Part shown: positions 1 through 8,620 of the stretch, piece by piece
Layout of the letters: each line of letters begins with the position of its first letter
Position numbering within the stretch: the first letter of the stretch is position 1
Assembly (NCBI GenBank): GCA_020629965.1
Contig: JAHDCG010000006.1
Coordinates: forward strand, 1 to 64,000
DNA from: Saprospiraceae bacterium
GTDB lineage: Bacteria > Bacteroidota > Bacteroidia > Chitinophagales > Saprospiraceae
DNA length: 64,000 nt
Direction of reading: 5' to 3'
Notes under the pieces: generated by a model
What the model saw: only the letters and a program-made list of their open reading frames with translations
Told to the model about the DNA's origin: nothing
Database searches by the model: none
Program-made: the position numbers and the translations under genes

Positions 1-34
1 TGGGTGATGTGAACGGGAGTGCAGACCCGCAGAA

Positions 35-121
35 TTGATGACGGTTGACGGTTGATGGTTGATGGTTGACGGTTGACGGTTGACGGTTGACGGTTGACGG
101 TTGACGGTTGACGGTTGACGG
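35..121. repeat. Heptanucleotide tandem array (TTGACGG)n
   Basis: About a dozen copies of a 7-bp unit TTGACGG, two of the early units reading TTGATGG. It ends exactly where the terminator stem at 122 begins. No ORF of interest runs through it. It belongs to a class of 7-8 bp intergenic arrays seen at many other gene borders in this window. Confidence 0.9.
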
Positions 122-168
122 AAAAAAGCAGCCTTGGACTTTCTGCAAAGTTCAAGGCTGCTTTTTTT
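122..168. terminator. Bidirectional intrinsic terminator
   Basis: An 18-bp stem starting AAAGCAGCCTTGG, with one G-T pair and a 4-nt loop, is flanked by an A-run on the left and a T-run on the right, so it can work in both directions. It lies about 200 bp beyond the stop of the large minus-strand gene that ends at 375. Confidence 0.8.
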
Positions 169-249
169 ATAAAATTTATCGACGGTTAGCGAATTTGCAT
201 AGCTTTAAAATATTATTTTCCGGCAATTACCCCGATTGCGAAGAGCAAA

Positions 250-307
250 GATTTTACTTCGTAAAATCAAAATCATAACCAATCATAAAAATCAGGTTAA
301 AAAAAGA
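250..307. repeat. Dispersed repeat with small hairpin, copy 1
   Basis: Begins with a perfect hairpin (GATTTTAC, TTC loop, GTAAAATC) followed by AAATCATAACC and an AAAATCAGGTT block. A second, diverged copy with the same order of blocks is at 11981-12046. Between 308 and 374 there is only AT-rich DNA with an octamer run (ACAAATAA) next to the stop codon of the following gene. Confidence 0.6.
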
Positions 308-374
308 AAATAGTTGTCACAGAGCCGGGCGAAGCCGACAAATAAACAAATAACCGCATCAACAAATAAACACC

Positions 375-3300
375 CTACGGCTGTCTTGCAATCACCACTT
401 TAAACTGCTGCGGGGTCTCCCCTTCGGGCAATACGCGGAGGAAATACGTGCCGCCGGGTAAATCGGAAACATTCGCGCTGCCGTCGTAAATCTCGCGCAG
501 TACGACCTTTCCGTCCGTTGCCGTCAGGATGATTTCGGTGCGCACATTCGCAAATTCACCCAAATCCAACTGCAATACTGCGCTCGTCGGGTTGGGATAG
601 ACGCGGATTTTTTGCGCGGCAATTTCACCGGTCGAGGTGTCTTCGTCGGCTGTGATTTCCAAACTGTGGTACATGTCTGCCGTGCAGGTTTCGTGTACGT
701 TCATATTCGTCAAATGCAGGTGTACTTCGTACATTCCGGGCGTATCGTAAGTCGTGACGGGTGCGGAGTGGTCGGAAGTTTCGCCGTTGCCGAAATCCCA
801 GGCGCGGTGCGTCGCCGTCGGAGTTTGGTCGTGGAAGTGGACTTCTTCGCCCTCCGTTGCGGTCACGGGCGCGGTCATGTCGGGCGTCATTTTGTTGCTG
901 TAAAAAGTCGCCGTTTCCGTTTGGCAGTCGCCTTGGTAGCAGGTTTCCAAAGTCACGGTGTGCATTCCGCCGTCTGAGTAGGCGTGTACGGGAGATGCTT
1001 CCGTCGAGGTCGTGCCGTCGCCGAAATCCCACGTCCACGAGTCGATTTCCGCTTCTTCGGGCGTGGCAAAGCGACGCGTACCGTCGCAGAGGTCATCGTT
1101 AAAAACGCGCAAATTACCGTTAAAGTCGCTGCCCGAAGTACAGGCATAACTTGCCGCGAAACCGCTGCCTGTGCCGCCGCCGAAAGTGACTTCGACAATG
1201 GTTAAAGCCGAACCGCTCGACGAAATCACCCCGCCGCCGCCGGGCAATTCATTACCCGTGTAAAAACCGATAATCCCCGCATTGGTGTCCGCACCGTCAT
1301 AAATTAAAATGTAATCTTCGTCGGAATAATCGAACTCCGTAAATACCAAACCGATGGTACCCGACTCGCGCAGCAGCGTAATCGTTCCGAAATTTTCGGA
1401 TAAATAATCCGCATCCGGTCCGCCCGAGTCGTACAAATCTCCCGAACACAGACTGATGTAAGTGATTTCGTCGCCGCCCGGTATATTTTCTTCCTCGCAG
1501 GTTTTATCCAAAATGATGACCACGTCGTTTTGAATGTAAGTGTCGCAACCGACTTCGTTGCAGACTGTCAAAGACACATCGACCGTATCACTCGCCGTGA
1601 AATTGATAATCGGATTTTGCGAGTCGGAGGTAAAACCCTGTCCGAAATCCCAAAACCAACTGTCGGGCGCACCGAGACTCTCGTCGATGAAAAGAAACGG
1701 TTCGTTAATACACACACTGTCACCGATGACGCTGAAATTTGCCGTCGGCAAAATCGGGTCGGCATTACAACTAAAAGTCGCCGCAAATCCGCTCAGTTGG
1801 TTAAAGTGTCCCGTGTATTCCTGCAAAGTCAAAATGCCCGAGGTCGCAACGAGCGTTTCTCCCGCCAATTCGTTACCCGTAAAATTGCCTAAGAAATTCC
1901 CCGTAAACGGCTCACCGTCATAGACATAGAGGAAATCGGCGTGCTCTTCGTAGTTAAATTCAGAGAAAGTAATCGTTACCTCTTCCGCACCCGGCGGTGC
2001 GATAATCAGGACACCGTTGTTGCCTTCGAGATAGTCCGCCGTCGGGCCGCCCGAGTCATAGACGTTGCCTTCGCAGACCGTAATCGTTTCTGTATTATGC
2101 TCCGGCGGAATGTTTTGCGTGTAGCAATCAGTCTCGACGGTCACGTATTCCGTCAGGGTCAAAGTATCGCAACCGAGGCTGTTGCAGGCAATAAGTTGTA
2201 CCGTATAACTGCCGTCAGCGGCGTAGGTATGCTGCGGATTTTGCTCCGTCGAGGTCGTGCCGTCACCCAAATCCCAGACCCAGGTCGTTGCCGTATTCAG
2301 CGTCAAATCGTTGAACTGTACGGGTAGATTGCCGCAAACAAATTCGGGGCTTGCCGCAAAATTCGTTTGTACCGGCGCAATGACAAACAACGTAATTTGA
2401 ATATCGACGGTGGGTTGCAGCGGGTCATTTGTCAGCAAAGTCACGACTAAGTTGTAAGTGCCGGTCGCCATGCCTTCGGAGTCGATAAAAATGTCCAAAA
2501 CCTGACTGCCGTCGATGCCGACCGTGCCGCTTTCGGGCGTGACGGTCAGCACATCTTCGACCGGTGTACCTAAAGGAATACTCATCGTATTCGGATTGTC
2601 GGGTAAAGCAAAAGTGCCTTCGGCAATGACCTGACCGTTACCCGCATTTAAGACGCTGAAGAAAGTCAAAGCACCGTCGCCGAAGCTGTCGAAAAGGTTC
2701 AGCGTGTAAGTATCGCCCGTCGGTAAGCCGGTAATCGTTTCCGTATAATCGGTGAATGCGGCGTAAAAATCTTCCGAAAAGACGACTATCTCGCCCGCAC
2801 TGTTGGTGACATTCCAAGAAAACTCGCCGCCCCAATTATCGGTGGTAAAGTTAAAAATAAAACCCGACGCATCGGTCGCAGAGGCGGCAGAATAGGTCAA
2901 ATCCGCCTCGCCGACATTGCCGATATTGACGTTGAGGGTTTCGGTTTCGCCTTCGATCAATTCGACCGTAAATGTCAGGGGATCAACGGTCAGCGACGGT
3001 GCGGCTACGCCCGTGCCGGTCAGGGTGATAACGACCGGGTCGCCGGCATTATTAGTCAGCGTAATCGTTTCGCTGTAAGCGGTAATCGCCGTCGGAGTGA
3101 AGGTTACGGTGACGTTTTGAGCCTCGCCGGGGGCAAGATTTAAGTCGCCGCTCGTGCTTAAAGCAAACTCGGATTGGGTGCTTGCCAAGCCCGTGACCGT
3201 TAGATTATCCGTGCCGTCATTGGTGACGGTCAGAGATAATTCGGAGCTGCCGCCGACCTGTATTTCGCCGAAATCCAAGTCCGTTGCCGTCACGTCGATT

Positions 3301-5255
3301 TGCGGAATACCGATGACGGTCAGTGTCAGCGGAATAGTCACGGTCGGGTTATTCGGGTCGTTGGTTTGAATGACAATTTCGCCTTCGTAAACGCCGCCGT
3401 TGAGTTCGGTCGCGTCAAAGGTCAGCGTAACGTCTTCGCAAACAGCGGGACTCAATACGGAACCGATTTCGCTCGCGGTCAACCAGCTCTCGAAGCCGCC
3501 CTGTGCGGGAATACCGATGATATAAAACATTTCCGGCCCCGTTTGAAGGAAACCCTCGAAGAGAATTTCTCCGCTGATTGCATCGTACCATATCACGCTT
3601 TCGAGTGCCTGTACGCCTTCGGGTGAGTTGAGGAGCAGATAGTATTCCTCTTCTGCATCCAAACCGCTCATGGTTACGACGTAGGTTTCATTGGCGGCGA
3701 AAGTCTCTTGACTTTCCTGTACAACATTAAAATCCGTATCCAGCAATTGCCAGCTGAAATCCGCGCCGTTGTCGTTGGTCACGAAGCCGAATTGGTAGCC
3801 GACGGAGTTGACCGCTCCCGTCGCGTCGAGGTCGAGGGTCAAATCACCCGCGCCGATATTGCACAGCGTCAGCGTTTCCGTGCCCGTCGTGCCGGCATCC
3901 AGAGTGACCGCGATGCTGCCGGGCGTCCAGGTAAATTCCGGGTTTTCCTGCACGGTGACGATTTGCGTTGCTGCCGTCGCCGAGCCGTTACAGTTGCTCA
4001 CGGTCAGGTTGACCTCGTAGGTGCCGGGTGCGGTATAGACATGCGCCGGATTTTCCTGCGTACTCGTGTTGCCGTCGCCGAAATCCCAGACCCAACCGCC
4101 GGCATTTTCGCTCGTGTTGTCAAAAGTCACGGGGCTGTTGACGGGCACATTATTATTGGCGACGGAAAAAGCCGCAGTCGGTGCCTCGGAGCTGCCGTCG
4201 GCTTCCCATAATACAGAAAAACCGCTGAAATTATTTTCGTGGTCGGAGGTAAAATAAATCGCTAAAGGTGAAATGTCAAAGGTAATCGGAACACCGCCGC
4301 CGGGTAATTCCTCGCCTTGATAGACCGCTAAAGTCGTAAAGGTATTCGGGTCATAGACGTAAAAAACATCGGTATGCTCGCCCAAATTTCCTAAATTAAA
4401 ATTCAAAAAAGTCAGCGTCACACCGGAGGCATTCGGCGCGTCGATAATGAAGGCATCGTAGGCATTATTAAGATAATTACCGTCCGGCCCGCCGTTGTCA
4501 TGCAATATGCCGCTGCACAGTTGCGTCGTCTCGGTACTGTTAAAAGTCATGTTGATGCCGCCGTTGCAAATTTCCGCATCAGGTTCATAAACCAACGGTT
4601 GACTTGCCGTAAACGTGTCACAGCCGTTGTCGTTGCAGGCGGTCAGGCTGACCGTGTATTCGCCCGGTGCCGCGTAGGTGTGCGTCGGATTTTGCAAATC
4701 GGAGGTCGTGCCGTCGCCGAAATCCCAAGTCCAAGCCGTCGCAAAACCCGTAGAGTTATCGGAAAAAGCCGCCGTACCCGAGCAGGTTACAGAGGGGATG
4801 CCCGCCGCTGCCGTCGGTGCGTCCGTAAACTCGGAGCAGGCAAAATCGAGCGCGAAACCCGCCGCCTCGATGGTAAAATCGCTGCTGAAATAAATCAATG
4901 CGCCGGCACCTTCTACCGCAATCGGATTTCCGTTGTTGGGCAATGCGGAACCGGTGTAAGTGCCGATGAGGACGGGCAAACCGCTGACATCAATGCTGTA
5001 AATGCTGAGATTATCAAAATTATTTTCGAGGTCGAACTGCGTAAAAGTCAACTCGTAATAAGACCCGACGGGTGCGCTGAGGTAGGTGTAACTTTCGTTG
5101 TCACTCGTGTAATTTGCGTCCGGGCCGGCGGCATCGTAGAGAGTGCCCGAGCAGGCTTCGATGAGCAAATCGCCCTCTTCGGGAGCGAAATATTCTTCTT
5201 GCGCCGAGAGGAAAAACGGCAGAAACAAAGCTAAAATCAGTACAATTTTTTTCAT
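375..5255 (-). CDS. Giant secreted PKD/CUB-like adhesin with T9SS type A sorting domain
   Basis: 1626 residues. An N-terminal Sec signal peptide (MKKIVLILALFLPFFLSAQ) is followed by alternating modules. Four CUB-like units each start with a C-x-G-x-x-[YH]-D-x-G-G-P-D type motif, and six PKD units carry the W-W/A-W-D-F-G-D-G signature (roughly residues 150, 360, 980, 1190, 1400 and 1470). Two long choice-of-anchor/ASH-like beta regions lie near 450-950; the ASH-like one has a DLDFGEIQVG motif. The last 80 residues (VYPNPTS..., ending ...FKVVIARQP) are a Por-type sorting domain, so the protein should cross the outer membrane by the type 9 system and be displayed or released. No catalytic domain was seen. 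Adhesion or matrix function is inference. It stands alone, with a terminator on each side. Confidence 0.9.
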   Translation of the reverse strand: MKKIVLILALFLPFFLSAQEEYFAPEEGDLLIEACSGTLYDAAGPDANYTSDNESYTYLSAPVGSYYELTFTQFDLENNFDNLSIYSIDVSGLPVLIGTYTGSALPNNGNPIAVEGAGALIYFSSDFTIEAAGFALDFACSEFTDAPTAAAGIPSVTCSGTAAFSDNSTGFATAWTWDFGDGTTSDLQNPTHTYAAPGEYTVSLTACNDNGCDTFTASQPLVYEPDAEICNGGINMTFNSTETTQLCSGILHDNGGPDGNYLNNAYDAFIIDAPNASGVTLTFLNFNLGNLGEHTDVFYVYDPNTFTTLAVYQGEELPGGGVPITFDISPLAIYFTSDHENNFSGFSVLWEADGSSEAPTAAFSVANNNVPVNSPVTFDNTSENAGGWVWDFGDGNTSTQENPAHVYTAPGTYEVNLTVSNCNGSATAATQIVTVQENPEFTWTPGSIAVTLDAGTTGTETLTLCNIGAGDLTLDLDATGAVNSVGYQFGFVTNDNGADFSWQLLDTDFNVVQESQETFAANETYVVTMSGLDAEEEYYLLLNSPEGVQALESVIWYDAISGEILFEGFLQTGPEMFYIIGIPAQGGFESWLTASEIGSVLSPAVCEDVTLTFDATELNGGVYEGEIVIQTNDPNNPTVTIPLTLTVIGIPQIDVTATDLDFGEIQVGGSSELSLTVTNDGTDNLTVTGLASTQSEFALSTSGDLNLAPGEAQNVTVTFTPTAITAYSETITLTNNAGDPVVITLTGTGVAAPSLTVDPLTFTVELIEGETETLNVNIGNVGEADLTYSAASATDASGFIFNFTTDNWGGEFSWNVTNSAGEIVVFSEDFYAAFTDYTETITGLPTGDTYTLNLFDSFGDGALTFFSVLNAGNGQVIAEGTFALPDNPNTMSIPLGTPVEDVLTVTPESGTVGIDGSQVLDIFIDSEGMATGTYNLVVTLLTNDPLQPTVDIQITLFVIAPVQTNFAASPEFVCGNLPVQFNDLTLNTATTWVWDLGDGTTSTEQNPQHTYAADGSYTVQLIACNSLGCDTLTLTEYVTVETDCYTQNIPPEHNTETITVCEGNVYDSGGPTADYLEGNNGVLIIAPPGAEEVTITFSEFNYEEHADFLYVYDGEPFTGNFLGNFTGNELAGETLVATSGILTLQEYTGHFNQLSGFAATFSCNADPILPTANFSVIGDSVCINEPFLFIDESLGAPDSWFWDFGQGFTSDSQNPIINFTASDTVDVSLTVCNEVGCDTYIQNDVVIILDKTCEEENIPGGDEITYISLCSGDLYDSGGPDADYLSENFGTITLLRESGTIGLVFTEFDYSDEDYILIYDGADTNAGIIGFYTGNELPGGGGVISSSGSALTIVEVTFGGGTGSGFAASYACTSGSDFNGNLRVFNDDLCDGTRRFATPEEAEIDSWTWDFGDGTTSTEASPVHAYSDGGMHTVTLETCYQGDCQTETATFYSNKMTPDMTAPVTATEGEEVHFHDQTPTATHRAWDFGNGETSDHSAPVTTYDTPGMYEVHLHLTNMNVHETCTADMYHSLEITADEDTSTGEIAAQKIRVYPNPTSAVLQLDLGEFANVRTEIILTATDGKVVLREIYDGSANVSDLPGGTYFLRVLPEGETPQQFKVVIARQP

Positions 5256-5439
5256 CAGGATAAGTCATTTTTTGGTTTGAAAATACGAGGGCTTTCGGTT
5301 TTCCCTTTGTTTTCGAGCCTAACATGACTTTCCGATTTGGGTTTATGATTTTAGAACGATATGCCCGGCAGTTTACATTTCTTCTTAAAATTGTCGCCAA
5401 AGTGTAAGCGGGTTTTCATAACTTCGATAAATACAAACG

Positions 5440-5484
5440 AAAAAAGCAGCTTATTCGGCGTGATGCGCATAAGCTGCTTTTTAT
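5440..5484 (-). terminator. Intrinsic terminator
   Basis: Perfect stem AAAAGCAGCTTAT / ATAAGCTGCTTTT with a 14-nt loop and an AT-tail, 23 bp beyond the stop codon of the minus-strand lipoprotein gene that ends at 5507. Confidence 0.8.
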
Positions 5485-5506
5485 TTATTTGACGGCAAAA
5501 GAATTT

Positions 5507-6052
5507 CTACAACTGATTCCCCTTCGCCACGCGTTTCTTCACCTGCGTCTTGCGTATTTTCTTCAAATCGACCAACAGAATAGCGGGCGCGTCGCTGCGG
5601 TTGATGTAAAAATTTTGGTCATCATACACGACCAGGCCTCGGTTTCCGTCCCATTTGGCTACTTTTAAAATATAGCGATTACCGTTGCGACTGTCGGGGC
5701 CGAAAACGAGGGTGCGGTCTTTGGCATTATCTTCAAAACTGACGGCAAAACGGTCTTGGCGCGGCAGATAGGTCAACAAACCGGGCGTGCCTTTGGGTAT
5801 GATGATTTCTTCAATGTTGCGTCCTTGTTTCGCGGTAATTTTTCCGCCTTCGATGCGGGAGTTTGCGGCCGTCAATTGGCGGCGCAGCGTGACCGACTCC
5901 GAGAGGTAAAATTGAATGCGCTTCAGTTCTCGCTCTTCCCATTTATTTTCTTCGTAAAGTGATTGCGTAAACGGACTCAAACGCGGCGAACAGGCACTGA
6001 GTAAAAAGACACAGACGCCGGCGGCGCAAATAGTTTGCAGGATGTTTTTCAT
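5507..6052 (-). CDS. Conserved-type small lipoprotein, function unknown
   Basis: 181 residues. The N-terminus is a lipoprotein signal with lipobox LLSAC, Cys at about residue 21. The mature part starts with a charged helical stretch (residues 30-75), then a beta-rich part (80-160), and ends in a basic tail. I do not recognise a named domain. It is transcribed alone: a terminator follows it, and the next gene upstream is divergent. Role unknown; location in the periplasmic leaflet of a membrane follows from the lipobox. Confidence 0.75.
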   Translation of the reverse strand: MKNILQTICAAGVCVFLLSACSPRLSPFTQSLYEENKWEERELKRIQFYLSESVTLRRQLTAANSRIEGGKITAKQGRNIEEIIIPKGTPGLLTYLPRQDRFAVSFEDNAKDRTLVFGPDSRNGNRYILKVAKWDGNRGLVVYDDQNFYINRSDAPAILLVDLKKIRKTQVKKRVAKGNQL

Positions 6053-6099
6053 GTTAAAACAGATTTAAAAAGGTGGACACTCGAATATTTTACCAAACG

Positions 6100-6107
6100 C
6101 AAAAATA
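6100..6107 (-). promoter_or_regulatory. Possible -7 element (TATTTTTG) for the lipoprotein gene
   Basis: On the minus strand TATTTTTG matches the Bacteroidota TAnnTTTG element, 48 nt upstream of the ATG at 6052. A convincing -33 TTG at 19-21 nt was not found, so this is weak. Confidence 0.35.
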
Positions 6108-6346
6108 CAAAAATCAGCATTTGACCGACTCTGCGGGTAAGACGGCGAAAAAGTCACAAGGTTAACCGCGACAGTCAAGATAAACAACCTGCTTTCGACA
6201 ATTTAACCTTTTTTAACGTCACAAATTTCTGTTTTTTGCTCAAAAACTAATGTTTGTACATTCTATCTTTATGCCTCAATTCCTCCTTTTTTCACCCTAC
6301 TCTCCTTTCATCCGGCTGATTGTTAATCGCTAAAAACATTACTATT

Positions 6347-7042
6347 ATGGCTCTCACAACTGCTTTTCACAACAAAAAATTTTTGCTGACCTTGTCTGTC
6401 TGCGCTCTGTATTTCTGTCAAATACGAGCCGAAGTCAGCTACAGCGGCGCCCTCGTCGCCGAAGAATTTCCGGTAGGCAACATGCTCGCCTGGGAAACGG
6501 ATTTTGAAAGAAACAGCGAATTTTTCTTCGTCGAACGCTCGGAAAACGGACGTGATTTTTACAAAATCGGACAAATCGAAGCGGCCGGCGTCACCGAAGA
6601 AGGCAAAAAATACCATTACCTCGACGTCGGCATTCAAGCCGAAAAAGTCTATTACCGCCTCAAGCAGACGGACACCGACGGCACGACGAGTCTTACCGAA
6701 ATCATCACTTTGCATAAAACCCTTCTCAATGAATTTATCGTCGTGCGCATGAATACGACCGATGTAGTCGAGTCTTTTATTTGTACCATCGACAACAAAT
6801 CGGCGGGTGTGATGCAGTACAAAGTCCTTGACTTGGCAAACCGCGAAATCGAAAAAAACGAGGCTGATTTCACCGAGGGTTTGAACGAATTGAACATCGA
6901 CACCAAAGATTTGCCGGCGGGCGTGTACAAAATTCGTCTGCAAATGAACGAAGAAATCGAAGAATTGGTCATTAATCGCGTCGAAACCGAAAATAAACCC
7001 GCGCTGCGTGCCTCGAAAGAGTCGCAAAGCAACGGCGGCTAA
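6347..7042 (+). CDS. Exported beta-sandwich protein with YRLKQ module
   Basis: 231 residues from the ATG at 6347, chosen because it begins a Sec signal (FLLTLSVCALYFCQIRAE); an upstream TTG would add nine polar residues. The mature part holds the module common in T9SS cargo of Bacteroidota: W-x-T-D-F-E-x-N-S-x-x-F-x-V-E-R-S-x-N-G, ending in VYYRLKQTDTDG (about residues 40-115). After this comes a second beta domain that resembles a T9SS sorting domain in layout (...LPAGVYKIRLQ...) but is followed by a charged tail. It is a diverged paralogue of the next gene. Function unknown. Confidence 0.75.
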   Translation: MALTTAFHNKKFLLTLSVCALYFCQIRAEVSYSGALVAEEFPVGNMLAWETDFERNSEFFFVERSENGRDFYKIGQIEAAGVTEEGKKYHYLDVGIQAEKVYYRLKQTDTDGTTSLTEIITLHKTLLNEFIVVRMNTTDVVESFICTIDNKSAGVMQYKVLDLANREIEKNEADFTEGLNELNIDTKDLPAGVYKIRLQMNEEIEELVINRVETENKPALRASKESQSNGG

Positions 7043-7144
7043 GAGTTTTTTGATATTTTGGTGCGGTTTTTGCACTATATTTAGTACTTCCCGCCTTTCA
7101 AAATATATACAAACACGACCCCCGCGCACACAAACCGCAAAATC

Positions 7145-7834
7145 ATGTCAAATACATCACCGAAATTTCTCTTTTCCCTCCTTTTTCTCTTTTCTTTTTC
7201 TGCAATCAGCCACGCTTCTTGTATTTATGAGCAAGAAGTTAAAGGTGAAAACCTGCAAATCGGCACGATGCTGACCTGGAGTACTTCTTTTGAAGAAAAT
7301 AACAGTATGTTCATCGTCGAAAAATCGGAAGACGGCGTAAACTTTTCGGGTGCAGGCACGGTCAAAGCCGCCGGCGATACCGATGAAGAAAAAAAATACA
7401 ATTACCTCGATGTGATGGCAAATGCCGAACAGGTGCTGTATCGTCTCAAGCAAGTCGATTTCGACGGCTCGTTCAGCTACTCCGACATCGTGACGGTTAA
7501 GCGCGAATTTAAAAACGATTTCATGGTCGCACGCATGTCGTCCGTCACCGCTACCGAAAGTTTTGCGGTCACAATCGACGCTTTGAAAGACGGAGAAATG
7601 AGTTATAATTTAGCCAATCTGAAAGGCGAAATGATGCTCGAAGATAAAATGATTGTTGTCAACGGCTTGAATGATTTGGAAGTCAGTCTTGCGGAACAAA
7701 ACGAAGGCATCTACAAACTCAACCTCGAAATGGACGGCGAACAGGAAACTTTGGTGGTCAAAAAAGTCTTGGACGAGATTACCAAAAAGCAAAACATGGC
7801 GTCGAAAGACAAGGGGAACAGCGGCAGGAATTGA
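7145..7834 (+). CDS. Exported paralogue of the preceding gene
   Basis: 229 residues with signal peptide (FLFSLLFLFSFSAISHA). The same module is present (W-S-T-S-F-E-E-N-N-S-x-F-x-V-E-K-S-E-D-G to LYRLKQVDFDG), and the same second domain ending in a KVLDEITKK-type basic tail. The two genes lie 102 bp apart on the same strand and probably form a pair derived by duplication. A strong terminator follows at 7902. No function can be assigned; cell-surface or periplasmic location is inferred. Confidence 0.75.
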   Translation: MSNTSPKFLFSLLFLFSFSAISHASCIYEQEVKGENLQIGTMLTWSTSFEENNSMFIVEKSEDGVNFSGAGTVKAAGDTDEEKKYNYLDVMANAEQVLYRLKQVDFDGSFSYSDIVTVKREFKNDFMVARMSSVTATESFAVTIDALKDGEMSYNLANLKGEMMLEDKMIVVNGLNDLEVSLAEQNEGIYKLNLEMDGEQETLVVKKVLDEITKKQNMASKDKGNSGRN

Positions 7835-7837
7835 TTC

Positions 7838-8011
7838 TTTGTTTAAGGGTTTAGGCGTTTAATCGTTTAGACATACAGCAGGACGCCGGTTGTAAAACCG
7901 TAAAAAAGCCTCGTGATTTAAGGTCACGAGGCTTTTTTGTTTAAGAATTTAAGCGTTTAGAAATGCAGCAGTTGCGGTTATTTAAACGCCTAAACCTACT
8001 AAACGCCTTAA
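7838..8011. repeat. GTTTAGGC-type octamer array, inverted copies around a terminator
   Basis: Degenerate octamers of the form GTTTAGGC/GTTTAATC lie at 7838-7870, and their reverse complement (TAAACGCCTAAACC) lies at 7980-8011. The terminator at 7902-7938 stands between the two arms. The same arrangement recurs at 15829-15903 and 31272-31365. Confidence 0.75.
7902..7938 (+). terminator. Intrinsic terminator
   Basis: Perfect stem AAAAAGCCTCGTGA / TCACGAGGCTTTTT with a 7-nt loop and T-run, 68 bp after the stop of the exported protein gene ending at 7834. Confidence 0.9.
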
Positions 8012-8013
8012 CA

Positions 8014-8060
8014 AAAAAAGCCGTTCATTTTTCGCGCGGAAAAAAGAACGACTTTAGTTT
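8014..8060 (-). terminator. Probable terminator for the small minus-strand gene
   Basis: Stem CGTTC / GAACG extended by an A/T-rich helix around a GCGC centre, with one mismatch, flanked by A7 that reads as T7 on the minus strand. It lies 68 bp beyond the stop at 8128. Confidence 0.6.
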
Positions 8061-8127
8061 CTACTGTCAGACATAACTTTTCTTAGTTGAATAAGGGTAA
8101 TTAAATCAGGCAGGACTTTAGGAAAAT

Positions 8128-8271
8128 TCAGCAGTAACCGAGGTCACCGTCGTCGGTATAAAGGTCTTTTCTACCGACTTTGGTTTTCACGGAAGCCGCT
8201 GCATTTTCGGCAATACGGCGCAGTCTTTTGGCGCGGCGTCTTACTTCGAAATAATGCAAAATACGTTTCAT
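8128..8271 (-). CDS. Small basic 47-residue protein
   Basis: The reading frame from ATG at 8271 to TGA at 8128 encodes 47 residues: MKRILHYFEVRRRAKRLRR followed by an Ala-rich helix, a basic KTKVGRKDLYTDD stretch and C-terminal GYC. A purine-rich AAAAGGAG motif precedes the ATG, its own terminator follows, and it occupies an otherwise empty stretch; together these argue for a real gene. It is strongly basic at the N-terminus and has no signal peptide. A nucleic-acid or ribosome partner would fit the charge, but nothing shows it. Family not recognised. Confidence 0.55.
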   Translation of the reverse strand: MKRILHYFEVRRRAKRLRRIAENAAASVKTKVGRKDLYTDDGDLGYC

Positions 8272-8390
8272 GGTGATAAACTCCTTTTAAAAAATGAAAA
8301 AAAATGGTGTTGTTTAAACTTGCTTACAGGAGGTTGTTTTCGTTCGTTGTGCGGCGATATATTCGGAAAAAAAAATCCGAGCATATCAGA

Positions 8391-8483
8391 TTGTAAGGTG
8401 AAGAAGAAGTAAAAGGTTCGGAAAGAACCTCTTTTATTTCTATTTCGTGCCTAAATTGTTAGAATGACGTTTTCACCTTACAA
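8391..8483. other. Structured intergenic element: 12-bp outer stem with inner hairpin
   Basis: TTGTAAGGTGAA at 8391 pairs perfectly with TTCACCTTACAA at 8472. Inside is a second hairpin, AAAAGGTTC / GAACCTCTTTT (8410-8437), followed by an AT-rich run. It lies about 120 bp upstream of the small basic ORF in the 350-bp gap between minus-strand genes. A further small stem TCGGA / TCCGA is at 8363-8380. Could be a small RNA, an attenuator or an operator. Confidence 0.5.
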
Positions 8484-8545
8484 ATTCCATAACTTATAAC
8501 GCTAAAAACGAAAATTCGCTGCTTACCGGTTCACTTTAAAGCAAA

Positions 8546-8588
8546 AAAAATCCCCTTTTGTTCCGTTATCGGAGCAAAAAGGGATTTT
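8546..8588 (-). terminator. Intrinsic terminator
   Basis: Long stem AAAATCCC... / ...GGGATTTT with an inner TCCG/CGGA closing helix, 33 bp beyond the stop codon of the minus-strand gene ending at 8621; A-runs read as T on that strand. Confidence 0.8.
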
Positions 8589-8620
8589 GGTCGGGAAAAG
8601 TACCCGGATGCAGGGAAAGC

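Noticed and set aside
35-121. Tandem repeats as a possible CRISPR array
   Set aside because: The unit is 7 bp with no unique spacers, and no cas genes are in the window.
4500-5234. A 244-residue plus-strand open frame inside the PKD protein
   Set aside because: The minus-strand frame shows clear CUB-like and PKD repeats; the plus frame is Arg-rich shadow.
6323-7129. A 268-residue open frame antisense to the exported protein at 6347-7042
   Set aside because: The plus-strand gene has a signal peptide and a recognised YRLKQ module, and a terminator serves this plus-strand pair.
8014-8060. A tRNA-like or riboswitch structure
   Set aside because: It is only a hairpin with T-run on the minus strand; no tRNA gene with cloverleaf and TTC loop was found anywhere in the window.
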